From assembly GCA_023078685.1 (NCBI GenBank), contig JALGAS010000004.1, forward strand, positions 620,001 through 684,000: a stretch of 64,000 nucleotides of DNA. Direction: 5' to 3'. The notes under the pieces are model-generated. The model was not told the origin of the DNA, did not search any database, and saw only the letters and a program-made list of their open reading frames with translations. Shown piece after piece: positions 44,129 through 54,132 of the stretch. The position numbers and the translations under genes were made by a program. The stretch is from Neopestalotiopsis rosae. Its lineage: Eukaryota > Ascomycota > Sordariomycetes > Amphisphaeriales > Sporocadaceae. The first letter of the stretch is position 1. Each line of letters opens with the position of its first letter.

Positions 44129-46289
44129 GACGAGCAGCTGTAATGGTATTCAAGGGGGAACGGTCGAAGTATGCATGAGTTGAATTTTCAAAACCAAATA
44201 GACACTAGAGCATGCGTGGATTATATATTCGTCAACAAGCGAGCAACAAGGTTGGAATGCAAAGCCCACAAGCGCAGGAAAACAATTCAAACCTTTGTGG
44301 TAGGCTAGTTATATGGCCATGGATTGGCGACTGACTCGTGGTTTATTGCTATCGTTGCGAATATAGCTTGATACAGTGAGGTACATGGGACATAAGCCAT
44401 GCCTTGTTAGATTGAAGAGGCTGGTAATCATTAGCCGCGCTCTGATGTTCTTGCCGTTTGACCAGGTTTCCCCAGGCATTCAGGGTGTGTTCCCCGCGTG
44501 GACGAGAGAGACCCCGGTTTTATCGATCGACATAATGTTGAGAGCCATGTTGAAAAGGCCCTTTTCCAAGCTGTCAATAGTTGCTGGCAGTCAGAAATTT
44601 CTTCTTGTCTTCGTTTTCGCAATTGGTCAACTACGAAACAAGCTTTGCAATACCTAGGATTAGGGTCGCTTTGAGGGGTCACTTTGAGGGGTCTCTCCAG
44701 GGGTCTGCTGGGGTTGGATGCTATTCTCACACGGTAGATTGTTCTGGCCATCAAACTCTAGTAGAAGTCACCGAAGCTACTAAATGATACCCTTTGTTGA
44801 CATGATCAGCGTGCGTTCAAGGGTGAGGACCTCGACGGAAGCGAAGTGTGCCTGGCAAATCAGTATTTCGAACATAAGTCGCAGGCTTGATGCTGAGGAG
44901 TATATCTCGATAGCACATAGAAACGTCTCACCTACTGCGTGATGATCTGATAAACAAAACCACTCAGTCGTTGGATGAAATTACCATAGTCCCTGAATGT
45001 AATGAACAGATGTCATCTAGCATGGTAGACCCCCAGTCAGCGGCAATGTAAACGGCAATGGTAGTGTCATCTAACTCCAAGAGCAGGCAATATAGGTTTG
45101 CGGGTCAGCTATATGAGAAACGGGACAGGGTTCATACGGCAATGGTGTACTCTTAGGCTAGGTAGAAGTGTTGATTGTTGTCAAAAAAGGTGATATTTTC
45201 CTAATGTGGTTTATACTTGTCTGAGTCGTTCATTGAATTGCTGTATGGTGCCCGCCCCTCCCTTGCGTCGGGATGCAGGGTTGTTCAGTTGGCACCGGCA
45301 AATTCCCGGGAGCCCCCGCATTATGAGTATGCACTCTTGCAGAAGAACAGGCGTGTTGGTAACCCAGAAGTGTCAGGTGGGTAAATAGAATTCGGCTTGG
45401 CTCGCATTGGTATGACACGATGGTATGGGGCTCCCGAAGTTTAGACGGCACCCCCTGAATAGACCTGCACCGCCTCGATCCTAACCCTGATGACTCAAGG
45501 TCTGTAGGCAATTGGATTGATCCCTCTCTTCCATTCTGATAGTCATGAGGGTAGTTTCATGAGTGTTCTGACCTCTTGTTGGTTGTTCGTATTCATGACT
45601 CCATCTAAGAGTGTCCAGGGTAAAACCTAGCTGGCAAATGATTCCCGGGTCACACTTGACTATGATCCGGAGTATTATCGACACATATTCTAGCTCCAGT
45701 TGGCTACTATAGGCCGAGGAGTACGACATAGAATGATAGCCGCAATCAATGCTTCCATAATCCTGACGTTAGGATACGTTTTCTTGGCATGGTACCATAG
45801 TCAAATTACTCCTCCTTCCAGCGTTCGGAGGCTCAGCGCAACTCGTAATCGTATATCCGTGAGTAATTACATCTGGACGTTCCAAAGATGAAGATTGAGA
45901 TAATGACAACGGTCCATGTGGCAGGTATGTTTCTTATGAATATTATGTATTACAATATCAGGATTAGATCTCTACCAACGCACGACACAAGGCTATTGGA
46001 CTAATTAGTAGCAACGGGCAGGTGAAATAGACGATTGGTACGTCCCAAACTAGAAGAAGATACGAGCAGAGCCATGGTGAAAGCTCAAATAAGAGTTCAA
46101 TGGGGAATTTGGAGAACTCAATGATGGACAAAGGTATGGCGCTTTGGTGCGTTTCAGAATTTCAATCTTTGTCCTCGTATTTCAGAAACTCATGGACAAA
46201 GAAATTGCCCCAGTCCTATTTCGATTCTTGGAAATAGTTCTTGGAGCAGAAACTCTTTTAGTCCTTTCGGATTTTCTGGGACATCAATC
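44129..46289. other. 2.2-kb region with one gene relic
   Basis: Apart from the minus-strand relic at 45481-45729 I see no gene. Near 44670-44710 the word TTTGAGGGGTC is repeated twice and then partly again (minisatellite-like). The right end holds the promoter of the kinase-like gene. Confidence 0.4.
45481..45729 (-). pseudogene. relic fragment resembling the C-terminal end of a SAT4/Pth11-like membrane protein
   Basis: The frame from 45729 reads MSYSSAYSSQLELEYVSI and then ILRIIVKCDPGIICQLGFTL. The second part resembles the last membrane helix of fungal SAT4/rhodopsin-type (Pth11-like) proteins, whose usual form is about L-W-x-x-V-E-x-x-x-G-I-I. The tail carries ETTLMTI, echoed by EATLVTI in the second relic at 47798-48180. 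There is no upstream part of the seven-helix domain, so this is a fragment. Assignment rests on pattern memory only. Confidence 0.4.
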
Positions 46290-47482
46290 ATGGAACTTCC
46301 TCCAGCACCAGGACCCAAATTGGGACCTTTTCAGTCGCCGCACGGAAACACTGGTCCGCCTCGGATTGAGTTTCTCAAAGAGCTAGGCCAGGGCGAATAC
46401 TCGGTCGTTTGGAAAGTAACAATCGATGGTGCACTATTTGCGCTGAAGCTGGTAAGATTGGCCGATTCCTCACGCGACCCTTCTGACGGGATATCAACTT
46501 ACTTGAGCAGTTCAAACGGGGCACATGGTTTCAAAATCTGGACCCTGGCGAAAGGCCGTTGGAAGAAGCAATAGAGAAGCTGAAAGTAGATGACGAAAAG
46601 TTGACCTACCAGTGCCACGCGTTCTTTAGCGAATGCCGCGCCTATGGCCGATTGAAAGAGACCAAAAGCGAACACATAGCAGCCAAATGCTACGGATACC
46701 TTATCCTGGATAGGTCATATGCCAAATCGATCAAGGAAGCTGGCATCAGAAAAAGGCACCTTATAGATGATGACTTCTGGGTGGAATGGAAAGGCGACCA
46801 CGAAGAAGGACTCTGGGACGACGAGGTTGAGAACTGGCCATTCCCAAGTCCATATCCGGTGAAGGCAATCGTCAAGGAACTTATGGATCCGGCGACAACT
46901 TTTCTTCCCAAGCAAACTCCACGTATGCTTCGGGACCTGCAACGTCTTCATCGCATGGGAATAGTTCATGGTGACATTAAAGAGGATGCTTATGTTGGTG
47001 GTCGGCTGGTCGATTTCAGCCGTGCTAAGACTGTTCCTCACTTCTTACTCGACAAGAATACCATATTCCCGGGCGTTGAAAAAGTCGAGAGATACACTAT
47101 AAGAGACTACAAGAAATTTTACGCACAGCTTCCTGAGGACTATGACCAGCAATATAGCAGGTGTTTGCCCGTGGAGGAAATGCGCTACGGTCTTCGAAGG
47201 AAGCCAGACTACGCCGAAATGAAGCGTCGATCCGCCAAATTCTTTGCGGATCGATACAAGTGGAAGCCTTCGTGTGAGGATGCTTTGATACTTCCACACG
47301 ATAGGGAGAGATCCGCAGAGTGGGCGCGCAAGTTGTTCGAAGAGGGTGACTGGGAGGATAGTACAGACGAAAGTGAGGATGACACAGATTGGTTAAGCCC
47401 GCAGCAAGAGCGATTTCGAGAACTGATTCAGCTAGACAACTTGCCCAGCTACTTCTGTACATATTTCGGGCCACGACGGTGA
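46290..47482 (+). CDS. FTA2-type kinase-like protein, 377 aa
   Basis: Exon 46290-46451 and exon 46511-47482 join in phase 0 through a 59-base intron (GTAAGA..GAGCAG). The fold is that of a protein kinase: a glycine loop LGQGEYSVV at residues 32-40, ALK lysine at 53, HGDIKEDAY at 207-215 in place of HRDxxxxN, and DFS at 222-224 in place of DFG. The absent Asn and Gly put catalysis in doubt. Fungal genes with this layout are usually labelled Sim4 kinetochore subunit FTA2, but such labels in accessory regions often rest on the domain alone. The C-terminus is acidic (DSTDESEDDTDW). It lies between two relics of another family, which suggests an unstable, accessory neighbourhood. Confidence 0.7.
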
Positions 47483-47797
47483 GGGGATAGATGTATTCAT
47501 TGGTCGAGTATCTGTACATACCTGTCGGATAAAAAGGGAAAGGTGTGAACATAGGGGCTCAGTCTGAAGATTAAAGACTGAGCTGTACGTGAGTGGGCTT
47601 TGTTTTGATATCCAAGACGAAGACGCGATCAACCTGGTCAAAAGAGGGGTTTAAAGCAAATTTTGTTTTTGTCCCGCTGGCCGTTCCCCAGACACCGCAT
47701 ATTATACCCTGAACTGAGTAGTTTAGATGAATCGTATATTACATTTATCTCTCTGCGACGCTTAGGTTAGCCCGTCTCAACTTCGAAAATTGCTTTG

Positions 47798-48180
47798 TTA
47801 CTTCAGCTCTTCCCGGGCGCGACCGAGGAAATATCTTGTACTCTCAGTATCGCTGCCCGGAACGTGAACTGAAATATTGACTGGCGCCCCCGTGAATCCA
47901 AGCCCTGTACCGCGAGTGAGTTGACGCTTCCCTTCTGTTCTTTGGATGGTCACGAGTGTAGCCTCGTCTTGAGACGAGCTGGAGCTAGGAATGTTCGCAA
48001 TATAGAAACCGAGCCAGCAATAATTCCGAGATTGCACTCGAGTACAGTCCAAAGCAATATGTTACTCATGTTGACTGAGAAAATGGAAAGTACAGGAGGG
48101 TATCATGCAAAGGCTCGACCCCACAGAACAGCTCTGACTGATTACTGTAGGCCGAGAAGTATGGCATGCATATGATAGCT
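47798..48180 (-). pseudogene. second relic resembling a SAT4/Pth11-like membrane protein
   Basis: Three minus-strand frames carry pieces in order. MPYFSAYSNQSELF begins near 48170 and matches MSYSSAYSSQLELE of the relic at 45.7 kb. Next, the frame from 48069 reads LLWTVLECNLGIIAGSV, like the last helix of SAT4-type proteins, and stops at 47950. The tail QDEATLVTIQRTEGKRQL then RGTGLGFTGAPVNISV continues in yet another frame to 47798. Moving between frames without splice signals marks it as decayed. The DNA around both MxYxSAY starts is also alike (GGCCGAG-AGTA-G-CAT and ATGATAGC-GCAA on the plus strand). Confidence 0.45.
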
Positions 48181-48239
48181 GCAACCGATGCCCTGTCCAT
48201 ATTGAGACTTCATCGCCGTGAACCGAGGTCCACTTCTAG

Positions 48240-48452
48240 TCAGGGAGTCTCTGCTCGACAAATCGGACACGTCCCTTGGTTCCCGGCAGTTTGGTTCTCA
48301 TCAAACGGTTCATGCGGATTCTTGACCCACATTACTGGGTACTGTAGCGGACAAAACGCTCGACACGTATCGATGCTTGGAGGCAATGGAGCTCTATATG
48401 CATCTACCCTGGAAACGCTGCAACGTATACATGGATACTGTATGGAGTACAA
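48240..48452 (-). pseudogene. possible RING-finger relic
   Basis: One frame reads CIRC, then about 19 residues later TCRAFCPL and, near the end, NQGTCPICRAETP followed by a stop. The CPIC end and the first CxxC are typical of a RING finger, but the expected His is Arg and one zinc-binding Cys of the middle pair is missing, and there is no ATG in a sensible place. I take it as a decayed fragment, or chance. Confidence 0.25.
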
Positions 48453-48641
48453 TGGGACGATAACAGCGAATTTGGGGGAACTGCGCTGGAATTCCGCGGC
48501 ATAGGCCTTGGCTCTGTAATCCCCTCACTCAGTCTGCAGCTCACTCCAAGCCCTTTACTTCATTTCTCAATTCCCCAACTGCTACGTCCTCTTTCTTGAT
48601 CCTCAAACGCATTTGATCGTGTTATTTCTGCGATACTCGAA

Positions 48642-49685
48642 ATGTCTGCATACGAGCTCAAAGGCAAGATTGCCATAGTGACTGGCGCGGGTTCCGGTAA
48701 GTAGATTGACTCTGTGAAAATACTCAGGACTGCGCATGCACTGATCCCTTTATAGGCATTTGCCATGCTCTTGCTATAAAGCTGCTCGAAGCCGGAACCT
48801 CGGTAATCATTGCAGACATCAATTTGCGTCCTGAAGCAGAGGAAACCCTTGCGAGATACCCTCACCCAGCAGCAAAGCCAGATGAGCCCTCTGCGCTATA
48901 CACCAAGACAGACATGAGCGATTGGACCTCGATAAGCGCCCTCTGGAACATCACACTGGAGAAGTTTGGCCGCATTGATATAGTCGTCAATGGTGCTGCC
49001 ATCTACGAACCTCCGTCTAGCACCTTTTGGAATTTGCCCGGCATATCCCCGCTGTCCAAAGATGAACCCAACGCCACCGTCGGCCAGTACAATATCTTTG
49101 GCGTGAACACCATTGGGCCTATTCGCCTAGCACAGATTGCGATCAATTACTGGCTGGAGAACCGCCACATCCAAGGCAACCTCTTGTGGTTTGCGAGCGT
49201 GGGCGGGTATGTGCATTCCATGCAGACGCCCCTGTACTTTGCCAGCAAGTCGGCAATCATCAGCGTTGTCAAGTCTCTGGCTCCTCTGAGAAAGGAACTC
49301 GGTATTCGAAATGCCGCCATCTGCCCGGGAGCAACCTACGTAAGTGCCAACTGGTACATCTTATCCATGGTATTCGCTGACCAGTAGACAGACACCCATC
49401 TTTCATCCCGATTACTGCAAAGACAGAGTCAGGCCCGACGACCTTACCATGACACCGGAACAGTGCGCTTCCGTGGCCATGGATCTCCTCCAGGATGCCA
49501 AGTACGGCGACGGCAATATTATCGAAGCCATGCTTGTCGGAAAGCGAGGGGAGGCAGTTGTGAACTTGCGCGAGGTCCCTCTGGAGGCAGTGTACCCCAC
49601 AGCAGGCCCGGTCGGCGAAGACAATCATTTGCTTGAAGAGGAACAAAAATTCATCACGAAGTTGAAAGAGCAGGGATTCAATTGA
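48642..49685 (+). CDS. short-chain dehydrogenase/reductase, 310 aa
   Basis: Exons 48642-48696, 48756-49339 and 49392-49685 join in frame; the first intron splits the cofactor loop codon, and the second uses acceptor AGACAG rather than the earlier GTAG to keep the frame. The Rossmann fold begins VTGAGSGI (residues 13-20, consensus TGxxxGIG with the last Gly replaced by Cys21), ADI at the end of beta-2, VNGAA at about 96-100, a Ser in FASVGGY near 166 and the catalytic Y179-x-x-x-K183. It resembles the classical 15-hydroxyprostaglandin dehydrogenase-type SDR group, which oxidises a hydroxyl with NAD. The Asp ending beta-2 favours NAD over NADP. The substrate is unknown. The Gly-to-Cys change is worth noting. 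Confidence 0.88.
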
Positions 49686-49827
49686 TATCAACATTGGCCG
49701 AAAACTTAGATGAACCATTTCCCAGGCTGTAGTCTTAGTCTAGCGCGCAAATTGCTATGTAGCACCCGCGCGTAGACTCATGGCTTGCGAGGACAGCTGA
49801 ATCCTCTAAATTATACATGACCTTTGA

Positions 49828-51679
49828 TCAATCGTCTGAGCCAACTAAAACATTATAATCTATTTCCTGCGCAATTGAATTATATCTCCACCGACTGAAG
49901 TAAGCATTCGTTGCCACCGTGCGATTACCGCCGTTCGTAGTAGCATATATACCCATGAGTCCTCCTGATAATTCATGTGTCAGCCATATGCTGAGTCAAG
50001 GATGTGTTACGCAATAAGAGCATAAGATTCGGGAATAGCTTACCTGATGCAGCTCCACCTCCACTAACCAGATCCGTCTTGAACGTCGCCACATTCAGAG
50101 TATTTTCCGGGCTGCTGGCGAGAGCCGCAGTAAACTCAAAATGAGTCTCGTTCTTTGTGGCCAATGCCAACCGGACATTTCCCCCTCCCCAGGAAAGTGG
50201 CAATGGTGTGATTACGTCCTCCGGAATAGTGATATTCTCCTTGCCTAGAGCTGTGGCTCGGAACCTCAAGTGTGGCCGGAGCGCCCCGCAGCTACTGCTG
50301 CCAGGTAGGTATACGACGCCCAGGTCGACATGCTGGTCGTTGTTCAGGAACGACGACACGCCGGCCTCGTCGCCACTACCCTGCGCAAAGCCCAGAGCTA
50401 GGTCAACGCTGAAGGAGAAATAGGTTGCCGTCTGCCGGCGTGCGATGAGAGTGAGACCGTCCAGGGGTTGGAAGGCGTCGTCGCCAGTGAGGTTGGCGCG
50501 CGACGCCGTGAGACGCAGGGTGCCGGGCTGTTCCGGAGGTGACACGGTAAAGTCCTCGGGCTTGGCCGGTGCGCGCCAGTAAACCCAGTGCTTCGGCAGA
50601 GACGATCCCGGGGTGAAGTCCACGCTATCAGGAGCATCGACGAGGTCGCCCTCACCAGGCGGGTCGGGGTCCTGCGCAGGAAGTGGGCCATCCATACTGC
50701 CGCGTACCTGCTGTGGTACAGGCCATTCGCCCTCCTCCCAGACGACGGGGTAGAGCACCGTCTCGCGGCCCATTGGGTAGACGCTGGCATTGTAGAGATC
50801 GGGTCCGCCTCGCGTCGACAGCGCCACACCCCACCAGTTCCCTTCGGCGTCCTGAAACAGGTCTGCGTGGCCGACGGTCTGGAAGTACTCATCCGTGCCG
50901 CTGTTAGTGAGCCAGGGGTTTGCCGGGTACTCTTCCCAGGGGCCGTCTAAACTGGTCGCACGCGCCAGCATTGCCTTGTGGCCGATCTGGGTACCTCCCT
51001 GAGCGATCAACAGGTAGTAGTAGCCGTCTCGCTTGTAAAGATGGGGGCCCTCTGCAAAATCGCCGGCTGAGCTCTGCCACAGATCAAAGACGTCGCTTGT
51101 GTTACCCGTTGCCAAATCTAGATACACAGCACCGATTGGCGAGCCAGCAAATGCCATGACGACCTGGCCGCTTGCATCGTCCCAAAAGATGTCCGGGTCA
51201 ATGGTGCGCAGGCCGCCCGGCGCTGGAACATAGAGTGGTTCGGACCATGCTGCATCATCATACGGATCGGTGGTTTGAAAGACGTAAAAGTAGCCTAACT
51301 CGTGAGCAGTGTTGGCCCAGACTGTAATCAGGTAAAAGACACCATCGTGGATTCGCAGGGTCCCGGCTAGAATTCCATAGTCTGGATCGTTGAGATCCGT
51401 CAACAACTCGGGGACTTGCGAGTCACGGTTGAGGGCGTTGCTGGCCAGACGCCAGTGCGTCAGGTCCTTGGAAGCATAGATTGGGATGCCCGGGAAGGCG
51501 AGAAAAGACGATGTTGTGCAGAAAGTCGTGTTCTCCCAATCAGGCGCGAATACGCACGATGGATCCGAGTGCCACCCCGGTAGGATCGGGTTCGTGTAGG
51601 ATGTTGCTACCACGCCAGATGAGAGCTGCGAGAACAGAACGCTGGCAGCGCCGAGGGCGAAGCCGGAAAGGGTCCACAT
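49828..51679 (-). CDS. secreted glycoside hydrolase family 43 protein, 590 aa
   Basis: Exons 51679-50044 and 49964-49828 join through a 79-base intron (GTAAGC..ATCAG). The ATG at 51679 is chosen because MWTLSGFALGAASVLFSQLSSG is a clean signal peptide and the context is GCCATG; in-frame ATGs at 51730 and 51835 put polar sequence ahead of it. A five-bladed propeller follows with the three GH43 acids in place: D39 in GWHSDPSC (base), D163 in TIDPDIFW (pKa helper) and E210 in DFAEGPHLY (acid). Residues from about 370 form the beta-sandwich domain typical of the xylosidase/arabinofuranosidase branch, completed by exon 2 (ATTNGGN, then AYFSRWRY). Likely acts outside the cell on arabinose- or xylose-bearing plant polysaccharide. 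Confidence 0.9.
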
Positions 51680-53204
51680 GGCAAAAGCACAACCATCCCA
51701 AGCAAGCGGAGACTGCCGTTGTAGTCGCATAGAGAGCAGACGCTCTTTGATTATTGTACTCCCACCATTGCCACCGGAATTGCGGACGATCCTCCATGAT
51801 TCCGTACAATTCGCTCCACCCGCAAGGATCACCAACCGGGAGCCGGAGTCTTGAACTCAAGTCAAGCTGGGCCGGAGCATACAAGGGGCAGTCTTCGGCT
51901 CGGAATCTGGGGTTGACCAAGATGGAGGACGCTAATTTGCGGGGGACCTCTGCCTGTAAGGTACGGGGTGTGGGGGAGAGGGAGCACAGGCCATTTGGTC
52001 AATTGCAGAACCATGCTATCGCGCCTGGTAATCTGCCTGCTGCCTCCCTACCCACAGAGCATCTTTTTCGGTCTTTCGATTCTTTTGTTCTGATTTATGA
52101 ATATAGTCATAAAGCTGGACATCTACTGATGGCTAAGAGATGACTAAGATTTATACTAAAGTAGCATTAAAGATAGTTCATGGTGTACACTGTCCCGTCC
52201 TGTGGGGATATAGGTCCTGGTTCGTGATCGCCTTCTAACGATTGCGAGCATGGTCTTTGCCATTATTGTACAGTGGTAGTCCAGGCTGTGACAATTATGT
52301 TCGCAAATGCAGTCGAAGACTGGAGTTCGAATTCGACCTGTACGCAGGTGTTTCGGATTTTCATAGGCTGCAGCGTAGCAGGTGCTACGTCAAGGGACCA
52401 ATTGGTTTCAACTCAATTGTGAGGTTCGATGTGTACTTATACTCATCCACCTCGGAGGCTAGAGTCTGTCAACCCGTGAGGTCATATGGTGTCATAGACC
52501 TCGGAGGGGAATCTCCCCTCATTCGTGGGGAATTCACCAGCGTTTCTGGGCTTAAGCCCATATGCTATATCGCTGGCCCAAATGGCCATTTCTACGCTGT
52601 ACACGCGTAGGTGCTGTTGCACCTGCTGTGCTGGTGGTTTCCAGTTATTTGAGTTGGTGCAATTGTGCCGTAGAGCGGCGATGACTGCTAGCTGGGCAAT
52701 GCCTGGTCGCAATCGGATTTTTGACGTTTCCGTCCATGTGCTTTGGCCATCGGGGACCATGGCCAGGAGACTCCTGTAAATTAATGTGGTCAATAGTGGT
52801 AGTTGCGGCAAAATTGTTATGATTTTGGTAGGTCTATTATTGGGGTCTAGCCCGCTAACTTGCCGTCAACTATGATCACCACCCAACAAGCTTTATTTAT
52901 CTGTGGGGGTTTCCCTAGAGTTGGGGGAAAAAAAAAAGAATCCTGGGTACTGTCTATGAGTTCGGTGACAAGCAGTCACATGGCTGCATGCTATTGACGA
53001 ACTGGGATTCCGCATTTGTGCCTTTGTTTTAGGCTCCCAGAACCTAAGTGATTGGATGACCCCAACTCTGAAGCCTAAGTAGGTAGTATACAGTGGACAC
53101 CTGCACGCCATCCACCGATCGTCTCTGGATTTGGTGTCACAATCTATGCCCAATGGGGTTCCGGGCATACACAAGCAGCAGCTTAATGATTATATAATGG
53201 CACC
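51680..53204. other. region upstream of the GH43 gene
   Basis: Promoter of the minus-strand GH43 gene at left. No confirmed gene; a possible gene fragment at 52242-52610 is listed separately. A ten-base A run lies at about 52928-52937. Confidence 0.4.
52242..52610 (+). pseudogene. possible fragment of a small secreted protein gene
   Basis: The open frame ends protein-like: RFDVYLYSSTSEARVCQPVR, SYGVIDLGGESPLIRGEF and GLKPICYIAGPNGHFYAVHA. It has no signal peptide or good start codon, so it would need an upstream exon I cannot find. It may be the end of a decayed or mis-spliced small secreted protein gene beside the inverted-repeat element. Confidence 0.3.
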
Positions 53205-53206
53205 TA

Positions 53207-53277
53207 CCCGTGGGTTAATGGTCCTTGCGTTAATTCAACCCCCTAAGCCAGCTTAGTGGGCAAATAGTATTATAACC
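53207..53277 (+). repeat. left terminal inverted repeat
   Basis: Pairs with 53933-54003 in inverted orientation, 68 of 71 positions alike by eye. Confidence 0.88.
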
Positions 53278-53932
53278 TTATAAATATTATAACCACTAAT
53301 TTTGCATATAAAAGTGGCATTTTGCTATATGCGCATAATAGCATAACGCAACGAATTATCAGATTGGCATATTAAAAATTTGACCTAATATATAGAATCT
53401 ATATAGCAAAATAACCTTCTTTTTTAAGCATTATTACTATAAAGGTTGGTGCGTGCATATAAAATTGAAAATTAACCATATATTAGAGCGAAATACCATA
53501 TAAATAACTATAATTCCTATATAAATCGATTATCGCGATCTAAGCCCGATCCAAACCGGCGAATATTATAGACAAAAACCGTATAACCTTTTACCAGAGC
53601 CACGGTGCATAATTTATAATATATCCAAATACGCAAATATATAAAAGCACTCTTGTCGATCGAATATATATTTTTTTAATTTTCTACCGTATAAATTCGT
53701 GGCGGTATCGTAAAAAAATCGAAAATAGGTATAATTTTACAAAATTTTGTATGCAAAAATAAAAGCTGCCGAAGCAGCTTATAGCCACACCCAATTTTTC
53801 CAGATTAAAAACACTATGCCATCGCTATAAAATTTCCAGGAACTACCATTTAGCCATTTCTTCTATTTTATTTATTATCGTGGTGCCTTCGTCGTCACCA
53901 AAAATAACGGGTTTTGGTTACAGTACTTGTGA

Positions 53933-54003
53933 GGTTACAGTACTATTTGCCCACTAAGCTGGCTTAGGGGGTTGAATTAACGCAAGGACCATCAACCCAC
54001 GGG
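53933..54003 (-). repeat. right terminal inverted repeat
   Basis: Inverted copy of 53207-53277. It ends 130 bases from the stop codon of the LysM gene (54133). Confidence 0.88.
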
Positions 54004-54132
54004 TAGAATTATTCCCAACTACTAAAGCAGTTGGACTATATTAATACACAACTAGTTCACTCCGCAAGCCGTAGTCTGCACTCCCCCCAAACATCATACT
54101 GGTGTCGGCGCATCCTTGCGAGCTCGTCACAT

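Larger units (their letters stand above)
47483..48641. other. region between kinase-like gene and dehydrogenase
   Basis: Besides the two relics listed separately I see no gene. The final 150 bases are the leader of the dehydrogenase gene; pyrimidine-rich tracts lie at about 48560-48600. Confidence 0.4.
53205..54005. mobile_element. 801-bp AT-rich inverted-repeat DNA element with TA ends
   Basis: The 71-base terminal inverted repeats are 53207-53277 and 53933-54003, beginning CCCGTGGGTT and differing at only three places, all transitions. TA flanks both ends, as for Tc1/mariner/pogo-type insertions. The interior (about 655 bases) is strongly AT-rich with no open frame, in contrast to about 50% GC outside. 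The three differences all have A or T in the left copy where the right has G or C, which fits C-to-T type mutation (RIP) of the left end. A 12-base direct repeat GGTTACAGTACT occurs at 53916 and 53933. Non-autonomous element or decayed copy; no transposase seen. Confidence 0.85.
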
